Shown one piece after another: positions 1-11,700 of a DNA stretch of 64,000 nt. The notes below the pieces were generated by a model. The model ran no database searches, had not been told where the DNA came from, and saw only the letters and a list, made by a program, of their open reading frames with translations. The position numbers and the translations under genes are program-made. The first letter of the stretch is position 1. Every line of letters begins with the position of its first letter. Where the stretch lies: NCBI GenBank assembly GCA_964016885.1, contig OZ024742.1, positions 11,672,181-11,736,180 of the forward strand, in the 5' to 3' direction. Source of the stretch: Eledone cirrhosa (Eukaryota > Mollusca > Cephalopoda > Octopoda > Eledonidae).

Positions 1-640
1 TCCAGAACGTTAATTCCAGAACGTTAGTTCCAGAGCGTTAATTCCAGAACGTTTATGTCAGAACGTTAATTCCAGAACGTTAATTCCAGAACGTTAGTTC
101 CAGAACGTTTATGCCAGAACGTCAATTCCAGTACGGTAATTCCAGAACGTTAATTCCAGAACGTTAATTCCAGAGCGTTAATTCCAGAACGTTTATGTCA
201 GAACGTTAATTCCAGAACGTTAATTCCAGAATGTTAATTTCAGAACGTTAATTCCAGAACGTTAATTCCAGTACGGTAATTCCAGAACGTTAATTCCAAA
301 ATTTATTACCAGAATGTTAATTCCAGAAAGTTAATTCCAGAACGTTAATTCCAGAACGTTAATACCAAAAAGTCAATTCCAGAACGTTAATTCCAGAAAA
401 TTGATTCCAGAACGTTAATTCCAGTACAATAATTCCAGAAAGTTATTTCCAGAACATTAATTCCAGTACGTTAATTCCAGAACGTTTATTCCAGAACGTT
501 AATTCCAGAACGTTAATTCCAGAACATTTATTCCAGAACGTTAATTCCGGAATGTTTATGCCAGACCATTAATTCCAGAACGTCAATTCCAGAACGTTAA
601 TACCAGAACGTTAATTCCAGAACGTTAATCCCAGTACGTT
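1..640 (+). repeat. Higher-order segment H, first copy
   Basis: This stretch of 14-bp units carries a recognisable series of variants: AGAGCGTTAA, GTTTATGTCAG, TTCCAGTACGGTAA, CCAAAATTTATTACC and CCGGAATGTTTATGCC. The same series recurs at about 33,451-34,048, 41,054-41,651 and 50,545-51,142. This copy is 42 bp longer: three extra units at about 425-466 include the variants TACAAT and AAAGTTATTTCC. It leads directly into the S1-type block at 641, as its relatives do at 34,049. The segment therefore shows that the first block and the right-hand blocks share an upstream neighbour. No gene. Confidence 0.85.
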
Positions 641-670
641 AGTTCCAGAAAGTTAATTCCAGAACCTTAA

Positions 671-683
671 TTCCAGAACGTTC
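671..683 (+). promoter_or_regulatory. Candidate three-pentamer heat-shock element, GTTCATGTC class
   Basis: TTCCAGAACGTTC reads TTC-nn-GAA-nn-TTC, three alternating nGAAn pentamers, the classical HSF trimer site. In the consensus unit the third triplet is TTA; here the unit variant GTTCATGTCAG restores TTC. The same site opens every long block: starts at 8,763, 15,961, 21,380, 25,090, 34,079, 41,682 and 51,173. The match to the HSE is seen in the sequence; binding is not shown. No core promoter or gene lies nearby, so a conventional regulatory role is unlikely within this window. Confidence 0.4.
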
Positions 684-784
684 ATGTCAGAATGTTAGTT
701 CCAGAATGTTAATTCCAGAAGGTTTATGCCAGAACGTTAATTCCAGAACGTTAATTCCAGAACGTTAATTCTAGAAAGATAATT

Positions 785-2480
785 CCAGAACGTTAATTCC
801 AGAAAGTTAATTCCAGAAAATTAATTCCAGAACGTTCATTCCAGAAAGTTAATTCCAGAACGTAAATTCCAGAACATTAATTCCAAAACGTTAATTCCAG
901 AAAGTCAATTCCAGAATGTTAATTCCAGAACGTTAATTCCATAAAGTTAATTCCAGAACGTTAATTACAGAACGTTAATTTCAGAACGTAAATTCAAGAA
1001 TGTTAATTACAGAAATTTAATTCCCGAACATTAATTCCAGAACGTTAATTCCAGAACGTTTATTCCAGAATGTTAATTCCAGAACGTTAATTTCAGAGCG
1101 TTAGTTCCAGAACGTTAATTCCAGAACATTAATTCCATCCCGTTAATTCCAGAACGTTAATTCCAGAACGTTAATTCTAGAACATTAATTCCAGAACGTT
1201 AATTCCAGAACGTTAATTTCAGAAACGTTAATTCCAGAAAGTTAATTCCAGAACGTTATTTCCAGAACCTTAATTCCAGAACGGTAATTGCAGAACGTTA
1301 ATTCCATAACGTTAATTCCAGAACATAAATTCCAGAACGTTAATTCCAGAACGTTAAATCCGGAACGTTAATTCCAGAACGTTAATTCCAGAACGTTTAT
1401 TCCAGAGCGTTAATTCCAGAACTTTTTTGCCAGAACGTTAATTACAGAACGTTAATTCCAAAACGTTAATTCCAGAACGTTAATTCCACCACGTTAATTC
1501 CAGAAAGTTAATTCCAGAACGTTAATTCCAGAAAGTTAATTCCAGAAAATTAATTCCACAACGTTAATTCCAGAAAGTTAATTCCAGAACGTTAATTCCA
1601 GAACATTAATTCCAGAACGTTAATTCCAGAAAGTCAATTCCAGAATGTTAATTCCATAACGTTAATTCCGTAAAGTTAATTCCAGAACGTTAATTACAGA
1701 ACGTTAATTTCAGAACGTTAATTCAAGAATGTTAATTACAGAAATTTAATTCCAGAACATTAATTCCAGAACGTTAATTACAGAACGTTAATTCCAGAAC
1801 GTTAATTCGAGAAAGATAATTCTACAACGTTAATTCCAGAACGTTAATTCAAGAAAGATAATTCTAGAACGTTAAATCCAGAACGTTAATTCCAGAACCT
1901 TTATTCCAGAACGTTAATTCCTGAACATTAATTCCAGAACGGTAATTCCAGAACGTTAATTCCATAACGTTAATTCCAGAGCGTTAATTCCAGAACGTTT
2001 ATGCCAGAAAGTTAATTCCAGAACGTTAATTCCGGAACGTTAATTAAGGAACGTTAATTCGAGAACGTTAATTCCAGAACGTTAATTCCAGTACGTTAAT
2101 TCCAGAACGTTAATTCCAGAAAGTTAATTCCAGAACGGTAATTACAGAACGTTAATTCCAGAAAGTTTTTTCGAGAAAATTAATTTCAGAACGTTAATTC
2201 CAGAACGTTAATTCCAGAACTTTAATTCCATAACCTTAATTGCAGAACATTAATTCCGGAGCGTTAATTCCAGAACGTTAATTCCACAACGTTAATTCAA
2301 GAACGTTTATGTCAGAACGTTAATTCCAGAAAGTTATTTCCAGAACATTAATTCCAGTACGTTAATTGCAGAACGTTTATTCCAGAACGTTAATACCAGA
2401 ACGTTAATTCCAGAACGTTAATTCCAGAAAGTTAATTCCAGAACATTAATTCCAGAACGTTAATGCCAAAACGTTTATTC
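785..2480 (+). repeat. Subrepeat S1 in block A
   Basis: About 1.7 kb of 14-bp units aligns with 2,606-4,370 at an offset of 1,821 bp up to about 1,480, then 1,891 bp. The step of 70 bp is five units present only in the second copy (about 3,308-3,377, with AACTTTAATTCC and ATTACGGAGCG). Other S1-specific marks are GCCAGAAAG and TTAATTAAGGAACG near 2,005-2,045; S2 has GCCAGAACG and TTAATTCAGGAACG. These marks let S1 and S2 be told apart in later blocks. Further S1 copies begin near 8,877, 16,075 and 25,205, and a chimeric one near 21,495. Confidence 0.8.
825..837 (+). promoter_or_regulatory. Candidate three-pentamer heat-shock element, GTTCATTCC class
   Basis: Same trimer site, TTCCAGAACGTTC, created by a different unit variant (GTTCATTCC). 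It starts 154 bp (11 units) after the site at 671, and this pair spacing is kept in blocks A to E. Further starts by my reading: 2,646, 5,137, 8,917, 10,738, 15,555, 16,115, 17,936, 21,534, 25,244, 27,065, 31,938, 36,206, 39,541, 43,809, 48,049, 57,498 and 63,730. Block M lost it with a 112-bp deletion. Confidence 0.4.
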
Positions 2481-4890
2481 CAGAACGTTAATTCCATAAA
2501 GTTAATTCCAGAACGTTAATTACAGAACGTTAATTTCAGAACGTAAATTCAAGAATGTTAATTACAGAAATTTAATTCCCGAACATTAATTCCAGAACGT
2601 TAATTCCAGAACGTTAATTCCAGAAAGTTAATTCCAGAAAATTAATTCCAGAACGTTCATTCCAGAAAGTTAATTCCAGAACGTAAATTTCAGAACATTA
2701 ATTCCAAAACGTTAATTCCAGAAAGTCAATTCCAGAATGTTAATTCCAGAACGTTAATTCCATAAAGTTAATTCCAGAACGTTAATTACAGAACGTTAAT
2801 TTCAGAACGTAAATTCAAGAATGTTAATTACAGAAATTTAATTCCCGAACATTAATTCCAGAACGTTAATTCCAGAACGTTTATTCCAGAATGTTAATTC
2901 CAGAACGTTAATTTCAGAGCGTTAGTTCCAGAACGTTAATTCCAGAACATTAATTCCATCCCGTTAATTCCAGAACGTTAATTCCAGAACGTTAATTCTA
3001 GAACATTAATTCCAGAACGTTAATTCCAGAACGTTAATTTCAGAAACGTTAATTCCAGAAAGTTAATTCCAGAACGTTATTTCCAGAACCTTAATTCCAG
3101 AACGGTAATTGCAGAACGTTAATTCCATAACGTTAATTCCAGAACATAAATTCCAGAACGTTAATTCCAGAACGTTAAATCCGGAACGTTAATTCCAGAA
3201 CGTTAATTCCAGAACGTTTATTCCAGAGCGTTAATTCCAGAACTTTTTTGCCAGAACGTTAATTACAGAACGTTAATTCCAAAACGTTAATTTCAGAACG
3301 TTAATTCCAGAACTTTAATTCCAGAGCGTTAATTACGGAGCGTTAATTCCAGAAAGTTAATTCCAGAACGTTAATTCCACCACGTTAATTCCAGAAAGTT
3401 AATTCCAGAACGTTAATTCCAGAAAGTTAATTCCAGAAAATTAATTCCAGAACGTTAATTCCAGAAAGTTAATTCCAGAACGTTAATTCCAGAACATTAA
3501 TTCCAGAACGTTAATTCCAGAAAGTCAATTCCAGAATGTTAATTCCATAACGTTAATTCCGTAAAGTTAATTCCAGAACGTTAATTACAGAACGTTAATT
3601 TCAGAACGTTAATTCAAGAATGTTAATTACAGAAATTTAATTCCAGAACATTAATTCCAGAACGTTAATTACAGAACGTTAATTCCAGAACGTTAATTCG
3701 AGAAAGATAATTCTACAACGTTAATTCCAGAACGTTAATTCAAGAAAGATAATTCTAGAACGTTAAATCCAGAACGTTAATTCCAGAACCTTTATTCCAG
3801 AACGTTAATTCCTGAACATTAATTCCAGAACGGTAATTCCAGAACGTTAATTCCATAACGTTAATTCCAGAGCGTTAATTCCAGAACGTTTATGCCAGAA
3901 CGTTAATTCCAGAACGTTAATTCCGGAACGTTAATTCAGGAACGTTAATTCGAGAACGTTAATTCCAGAACGTTAATTCCAGTACGTTAATTCCAGAACG
4001 TTAATTCCAGAAAGTTAATTCCAGAACGGTAATTACAGAACGTTAATTCCAGAAAGTTTTTTCGAGAAAATTAATTTCAGAACGTTAATTCCAGAACGTT
4101 AATTCCAGAACTTTAATTCCATAACCTTAATTGCAGAACATTAATTCCGGAGCGTTAATTCCAGAACGTTAATTCCACAACGTTAATTCAAGAACGTTTA
4201 TGTCAGAACGTTAATTCCAGAAAGTTATTTCCAGAACATTAATTCCAGTACGTTAATTGCAGAACGTTTATTCCAGAACGTTAATACCAGAACGTTAATT
4301 CCAGAACGTTAATTCCAGAAAGTTAATTCCAGAACATTAATTCCAGAACGTTAATGCCAAAACGTTTATTCCAGAAAGTTATTTTCAGATCATTAATTTC
4401 AGAGTTATTTCCAGAACATTAATTCCAGTACGTTAATTCCAGAATGTTAATTCCAGAACGTTAATTCAGGAAAGTTATTTCCAGATCATTAATTTCAGAA
4501 CGTTAATTCCAGAATGTTTATTCCAGAACGTTAATTCCAGAACGTTAATTCCAGAAAGTTATTTGCAGATCATTAATTTCAGAAAGTTATTTCCAGAACA
4601 TTAATTCCAGTACGTTAATTCCAGAATGTTAATTCCAGAACGTTAATTCAGGAAAGTTATTTCCAGAACATTAATTTCAGAACATTAATTCCAGAACGTT
4701 AATTCCAGAACATTAATTCCAGAACGTTAATTCCAGAATGTTAATTACAGAAATTTAATTCCAGAACATTAATTCCAGAACGTTAATTCCAGAACGTTTA
4801 TGCCAGAACGTTAATTCGAGAAAGTTATTTCCAGAACATTAATTCCAGTACGTTAATTCCAGAACGTTTATTCCAGAACGTTAATTCCAG
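2400..4890 (+). repeat. 2,491-bp tandem duplication, copy 1
   Basis: The ruler variant at 2,956 recurs at 5,447, and the units GTTAATGCCAAAACG at 4,350 recur at 6,841, both 2,491 bp apart. The junction lies at about 4,890-4,971, where the run ending in AATGCCAAAACGTTTATT occurs a second time and the sequence re-enters the S1/S2 series. Recombination between two copies of that run (near 2,410-2,480 and 4,880-4,970) explains the duplication. Block B has only one copy. Confidence 0.8.
2606..4370 (+). repeat. Subrepeat S2 in block A
   Basis: This is the sister of S1, with the diagnostic 70-bp (five-unit) insertion at about 3,308-3,377 and the S2 forms GCCAGAACG / TTAATTCAGGAACG near 3,895-3,950. 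It ends by running into the units GAAAGTTATTTTCAG and GATCATTAATTTCAG, where S1 instead continued into CCATAAAGTTAA. Copies recur in the internal duplication (from about 5,097) and in blocks B, C and E. Confidence 0.8.
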
Positions 4891-7384
4891 AACGTTAATT
4901 CCAGAACGTTAATTCCAGAAAGTTAATTCCAGAACATTAATTCCAGAACGTTAATGCCAAAACGTTTATTCCAGAACGTTAATTCCATAAAGTTAATTCC
5001 AGAACGTTAATTACAGAACGTTAATTTCAGAACGTAAATTCAAGAATGTTAATTACAGAAATTTAATTCCCGAACATTAATTCCAGAACGTTAATTCCAG
5101 AACGTTAATTCCAGAAAGTTAATTCCAGAAAATTAATTCCAGAACGTTCATTCCAGAAAGTTAATTCCAGAACGTAAATTTCAGAACATTAATTCCAAAA
5201 CGTTAATTCCAGAAAGTCAATTCCAGAATGTTAATTCCAGAACGTTAATTCCATAAAGTTAATTCCAGAACGTTAATTACAGAACGTTAATTTCAGAACG
5301 TAAATTCAAGAATGTTAATTACAGAAATTTAATTCCCGAACATTAATTCCAGAACGTTAATTCCAGAACGTTTATTCCAGAATGTTAATTCCAGAACGTT
5401 AATTTCAGAGCGTTAGTTCCAGAACGTTAATTCCAGAACATTAATTCCATCCCGTTAATTCCAGAACGTTAATTCCAGAACGTTAATTCTAGAACATTAA
5501 TTCCAGAACGTTAATTCCAGAACGTTAATTTCAGAAACGTTAATTCCAGAAAGTTAATTCCAGAACGTTATTTCCAGAACCTTAATTCCAGAACGGTAAT
5601 TGCAGAACGTTAATTCCATAACGTTAATTCCAGAACATAAATTCCAGAACGTTAATTCCAGAACGTTAAATCCGGAACGTTAATTCCAGAACGTTAATTC
5701 CAGAACGTTTATTCCAGAGCGTTAATTCCAGAACTTTTTTGCCAGAACGTTAATTACAGAACGTTAATTCCAAAACGTTAATTTCAGAACGTTAATTCCA
5801 GAACTTTAATTCCAGAGCGTTAATTACGGAGCGTTAATTCCAGAAAGTTAATTCCAGAACGTTAATTCCACCACGTTAATTCCAGAAAGTTAATTCCAGA
5901 ACGTTAATTCCAGAAAGTTAATTCCAGAAAATTAATTCCAGAACGTTAATTCCAGAAAGTTAATTCCAGAACGTTAATTCCAGAACATTAATTCCAGAAC
6001 GTTAATTCCAGAAAGTCAATTCCAGAATGTTAATTCCATAACGTTAATTCCGTAAAGTTAATTCCAGAACGTTAATTACAGAACGTTAATTTCAGAACGT
6101 TAATTCAAGAATGTTAATTACAGAAATTTAATTCCAGAACATTAATTCCAGAACGTTAATTACAGAACGTTAATTCCAGAACGTTAATTCGAGAAAGATA
6201 ATTCTACAACGTTAATTCCAGAACGTTAATTCAAGAAAGATAATTCTAGAACGTTAAATCCAGAACGTTAATTCCAGAACCTTTATTCCAGAACGTTAAT
6301 TCCTGAACATTAATTCCAGAACGGTAATTCCAGAACGTTAATTCCATAACGTTAATTCCAGAGCGTTAATTCCAGAACGTTTATGCCAGAACGTTAATTC
6401 CAGAACGTTAATTCCGGAACGTTAATTCAGGAACGTTAATTCGAGAACGTTAATTCCAGAACGTTAATTCCAGTACGTTAATTCCAGAACGTTAATTCCA
6501 GAAAGTTAATTCCAGAACGGTAATTACAGAACGTTAATTCCAGAAAGTTTTTTCGAGAAAATTAATTTCAGAACGTTAATTCCAGAACGTTAATTCCAGA
6601 ACTTTAATTCCATAACCTTAATTGCAGAACATTAATTCCGGAGCGTTAATTCCAGAACGTTAATTCCACAACGTTAATTCAAGAACGTTTATGTCAGAAC
6701 GTTAATTCCAGAAAGTTATTTCCAGAACATTAATTCCAGTACGTTAATTGCAGAACGTTTATTCCAGAACGTTAATACCAGAACGTTAATTCCAGAACGT
6801 TAATTCCAGAAAGTTAATTCCAGAACATTAATTCCAGAACGTTAATGCCAAAACGTTTATTCCAGAAAGTTATTTTCAGATCATTAATTTCAGAGTTATT
6901 TCCAGAACATTAATTCCAGTACGTTAATTCCAGAATGTTAATTCCAGAACGTTAATTCAGGAAAGTTATTTCCAGATCATTAATTTCAGAACGTTAATTC
7001 CAGAATGTTTATTCCAGAACGTTAATTCCAGAACGTTAATTCCAGAAAGTTATTTGCAGATCATTAATTTCAGAAAGTTATTTCCAGAACATTAATTCCA
7101 GTACGTTAATTCCAGAATGTTAATTCCAGAACGTTAATTCAGGAAAGTTATTTCCAGAACATTAATTTCAGAACATTAATTCCAGAACGTTAATTCCAGA
7201 ACATTAATTCCAGAACGTTAATTCCAGAATGTTAATTACAGAAATTTAATTCCAGAACATTAATTCCAGAACGTTAATTCCAGAACGTTTATGCCAGAAC
7301 GTTAATTCGAGAAAGTTATTTCCAGAACATTAATTCCAGTACGTTAATTCCAGAACGTTTATTCCAGAACGTTAATTCCAGAAC
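4891..7384 (+). repeat. 2,491-bp tandem duplication, copy 2
   Basis: This stretch repeats 2,400-4,890 in the same order and orientation, including ruler variant 5,447 and the S2-specific five-unit insertion. It ends where the sequence passes into tail T instead of re-entering the S series. By eye it is close to identical to copy 1, so the event is recent compared with the S1/S2 split. Confidence 0.8.
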
Positions 7385-8440
7385 ATTAATTCCAGAACTT
7401 TAATTCCAGAACGTTAATACCAGAACGTTAATTCCAGAACGTTAATTCCAGAACGTTAATTCCAGAAAGTTATTTTCAAATCATTAATTTCAGAACGTTA
7501 ATTCCAGAATCTTTCTTCCAGAACGTTTATTCCAGAGCGTTAATTCTAGAATGTTAATTCCAGATCATTAATTCCAGAACGTTACTTCCTAAACGTTAAT
7601 TCCAGAACGTTTATGCCAGAACCTTAATTCCAGAAAGTTATTTCCAGAACGTTAATTCCAGAACGTTAATTCCGGAAATTTATTTCCAGATCATTAATTT
7701 CAGAACGTTAATTCCAGAAAGTTAATTCCAGAACGTTAATTCCAGAACATTTATTCCAGAACGTTAATTCCAGAACGTTTATGCCAGAACCTTAATTCCA
7801 AAACGTTAATTCCATAAAGATATTTTCAGATCATTAATTTCAGAACGTTAATTCCAGAACTTTTTTTCCAGAAAGTTAATTCCAGAAGGTTTATTCCAGA
7901 ACGTTAATTCCAGAATGTTAATTACAGAAAGTTAATTCCAGAACGATGATTCCAGAACATTTATTCCAGAACGTTAATTCCAGAACGGTAATTCCAGAAC
8001 GTTAATTCCAGAACGTTAATCCCAGTACGTTAATTCCAGAACGTTAATTCCACAACGTTAGTTCCAGACCGTTAATTCCAGAACGTTTATATCAAAACGT
8101 TAATTCCAGAACGTTAATTCCAGAACGTTAATTCCAGAACGTTAATTCCAGAACGTTAATTCCAGAAAGTTAATTCTAGAACGTTAATTCCAGAACATTA
8201 ATTCCAAAACGTTAATTCCAGAAAGTCAATTCCAGAATGTTAATTCCAGAACGTTAATTCCATAAAGTTAATTCAAGAAAGTTAATTACAGAACGTTAAT
8301 TTCAGAACGTTAATTCAAGAATGTTACTTACAGAAATTTAATTCCAGAACATTAATTCCAGAACGTTAATTCCAGAACGTATAATTCCAGAACGTTAATT
8401 CCAGAACGTTAATTTCAGAGCGTTAATTCCAGAACGTTAA
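7385..8440 (+). repeat. Tail segment T, first copy
   Basis: About 1.06 kb marked by the units TTATTTTCAAATCA (7,471), GAATCTTTCTTCC, TTACTTCCTAAACG, AAGATATTTTCAG and GAACGATGATTCC. The same ordered series occurs at about 12,986, 20,002, 23,712, 29,313 and 36,916, giving six copies in the window. It closes the blocks A to E. After T the sequence continues either into J (A, C, D) or into K (B, E and the second 7.6-kb copy). Confidence 0.85.
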
Positions 8441-8732
8441 TTACAGAACGTTAATTTCAGAACGTTATTTCAAGAATGTTATTTACAGAAATTTAATTCC
8501 AGAACATTAATTCCAGAACGGTAATTCCAGAACGTTAATTCCAGAATATTAATTCCAGAACGTTAATTCCAGAACGTTAATTCGAGAAAGATAATTCTAG
8601 AACGTTAAGTCCACAACGTTAATTCCAGAACGTTAATTCCAGAACGTTTATTCCAGAACGTTAATTCCTGAACGTTAATTCCAGAACGGTAATTCCAGAA
8701 CGTTAATTCCATAACGTTAATTCCAGAACGTT
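8441..8732 (+). repeat. Joining segment J, first copy
   Basis: About 290 bp of units with GTTATTTCAAG, AATGTTATTTACAG, GAATATTAATTCC, GAGAAAGATAATTC and GTTAAGTCCACAACG. The same series forms the right end of segment K (about 15,640-15,937), and recurs at about 21,058, 24,768, 32,025 and 39,630. Here it follows T directly, so this junction looks like a K segment that has lost its first 1.6 kb. Confidence 0.75.
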
Positions 8733-11700
8733 AATTGCAGAAAGTTAATTCCAGAACCTTAATTCCAGAACGTTCATGTCAGAATGTTAGTTCCAGAATG
8801 TTAATTCCAGAAGGTTTATGCCAGAACGTTAATTCCAGAACGTTAATTCCAGAACGTTAATTCTAGAAAGATAATTCCAGAACGTTAATTCCAGAAAGTT
8901 AATTCCAGAAAATTAATTCCAGAACGTTCATTCCAGAAAGTTAATTCCAGAACGTAAATTCCAGAACATTAATTCCAAAACGTTAATTCCAGAAAGTCAA
9001 TTCCAGAATGTTAATTCCAGAACGTTAATTCCATAAAGTTAATTCCAGAACGTTAATTACAGAACGTTAATTTCAGAACGTAAATTCAAGAATGTTAATT
9101 ACAGAAATTTAATTCCCGAACATTAATTCCAGAACGTTAATTCCAGAACGTTTATTCCAGAATGTTAATTCCAGAACGTTAATTTCAGAGCGTTAGTTCC
9201 AGAACGTTAATTCCAGAACATTAATTCCATCCCGTTAATTCCAGAACGTTAATTCCAGAACGTTAATTCTAGAACATTAATTCCAGAACGTTAATTCCAG
9301 AACGTTAATTTCAGAAACGTTAATTCCAGAAAGTTAATTCCAGAACGTTATTTCCAGAACCTTAATTCCAGAACGGTAATTGCAGAACGTTAATTCCATA
9401 ACGTTAATTCCAGAACATAAATTCCAGAACGTTAATTCCAGAACGTTAAATCCGGAACGTTAATTCCAGAACGTTAATACCAGAACGTTTATTCCAGAGC
9501 GTTAATTCCAGAACTTTTTTGCCAGAACGTTAATTACAGAACGTTAATTCCAAAACGTTAATTCCAGAACGTTAATTCCACCACGTTAATTCCAGAAAGT
9601 TAATTCCAGAACGTTAATTCCAGAAAGTTAATTCCAGAAAATTAATTCCAGAACGTTAATTCCAGAAAGTTAATTCCAGAACGTTAATTCCAGAACATTA
9701 ATTCCAGAACGTTAATTCCAGAAAGTCAATTCCAGAATGTTAATTCCATAACGTTAATTCCGTAAAGTTAATTCCAGAACGTTAATTACAGAACGTTAAT
9801 TTCAGAACGTTAATTCAAGAATGTTAATTACAGAAATTTAATTCCAGAACATTAATTCCAGAACGTTAATTACAGAACGTTAATTCCAGAACGTTAATTC
9901 GAGAAAGATAATTCTACAACGTTAATTCCAGAACGTTAATTCAAGAAAGATAATTCTAGAACGTTAAATCCAGAACGTTAATTCCAGAACCTTTATTCCA
10001 GAACGTTAATTCCTGAACATTAATTCCAGAACGGTAATTCCAGAACGTTAATTCCATAACGTTAATTCCAGAGCGTTAATTCCAGAACGTTTATGCCAGA
10101 AAGTTAATTCCAGAACGTTAATTCCGGAACGTTAATTAAGGAACGTTAATTCGAGAACGTTAATTCCAGAACGTTAATTCCAGTACGTTAATTCCAGAAC
10201 GTTAATTCCAGAAAGTTAATTCCAGAACGGTAATTACAGAACGTTAATTCCAGAAAGTTTTTTCGAGAAAATTAATTTCAGAACGTTAATTCCAGAACGT
10301 TAATTCCAGAACTTTAATTCCATAACCTTAATTGCAGAACATTAATTCCGGAGCGTTAATTCCAGAACGTTAATTCCACAACGTTAATTCAAGAACGTTT
10401 ATGTCAGAACGTTAATTCCAGAAAGTTATTTCCAGAACATTAATTCCAGTACGTTAATTGCAGAACGTTTATTCCAGAACGTTAATACCAGAACGTTAAT
10501 TCCAGAACGTTAATTCCAGAAAGTTAATTCCAGAACATTAATTCCAGAACGTTAATGCCAAAACGTTTATTCCAGAACGTTAATTCCATAAAGTTAATTC
10601 CAGAACGTTAATTACAGAACGTTAATTTCAGAACGTAAATTCAAGAATGTTAATTACAGAAATTTAATTCCCGAACATTAATTCCAGAACGTTAATTCCA
10701 GAACGTTAATTCCAGAAAGTTAATTCCAGAAAATTAATTCCAGAACGTTCATTCCAGAAAGTTAATTCCAGAACGTAAATTTCAGAACATTAATTCCAAA
10801 ACGTTAATTCCAGAAAGTCAATTCCAGAATGTTAATTCCAGAACGTTAATTCCATAAAGTTAATTCCAGAACGTTAATTACAGAACGTTAATTTCAGAAC
10901 GTAAATTCAAGAATGTTAATTACAGAAATTTAATTCCCGAACATTAATTCCAGAACGTTAATTCCAGAACGTTTATTCCAGAATGTTAATTCCAGAACGT
11001 TAATTTCAGAGCGTTAGTTCCAGAACGTTAATTCCAGAACATTAATTCCATCCCGTTAATTCCAGAACGTTAATTCCAGAACGTTAATTCTAGAACATTA
11101 ATTCCAGAACGTTAATTCCAGAACGTTAATTTCAGAAACGTTAATTCCAGAAAGTTAATTCCAGAACGTTATTTCCAGAACCTTAATTCCAGAACGGTAA
11201 TTGCAGAACGTTAATTCCATAACGTTAATTCCAGAACATAAATTCCAGAACGTTAATTCCAGAACGTTAAATCCGGAACGTTAATTCCAGAACGTTAATT
11301 CCAGAACGTTTATTCCAGAGCGTTAATTCCAGAACTTTTTTGCCAGAACGTTAATTACAGAACGTTAATTCCAAAACGTTAATTTCAGAACGTTAATTCC
11401 AGAACTTTAATTCCAGAGCGTTAATTACGGAGCGTTAATTCCAGAAAGTTAATTCCAGAACGTTAATTCCACCACGTTAATTCCAGAAAGTTAATTCCAG
11501 AACGTTAATTCCAGAAAGTTAATTCCAGAAAATTAATTCCAGAACGTTAATTCCAGAAAGTTAATTCCAGAACGTTAATTCCAGAACATTAATTCCAGAA
11601 CGTTAATTCCAGAAAGTCAATTCCAGAATGTTAATTCCATAACGTTAATTCCGTAAAGTTAATTCCAGAACGTTAATTACAGAACGTTAATTTCAGAACG

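Larger units (their letters stand above)
641..8440 (+). repeat. Higher-order block A (S1 + S2 + extra 2,491-bp copy + tail T)
   Basis: This is the longest version of the block that dominates the left 30 kb. It starts with the variant GTTCATGTCAG (681), then subrepeats S1 and S2, then a part rich in GAAAGTTATTTCC / GATCATTAATTTC units, then tail T. The ruler variant TTCCATCCCGTTAA occurs at 1,135, 2,956 and 5,447. The first two are 1,821 bp apart (S1 to S2) and the last two 2,491 bp apart (the internal duplication). Block B at 8,733 matches 641 onward at an offset of 8,092 and later matches this block at 5,601. The difference is exactly the 2,491-bp copy missing from B. No gene. Confidence 0.85.

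Noticed and set aside
1419..1440. T-run in the unit GAACTTTTTTGCC as a terminator
   Set aside because: The T-run recurs as an ordinary unit variant in many block copies, with no stem before it and no gene to terminate.
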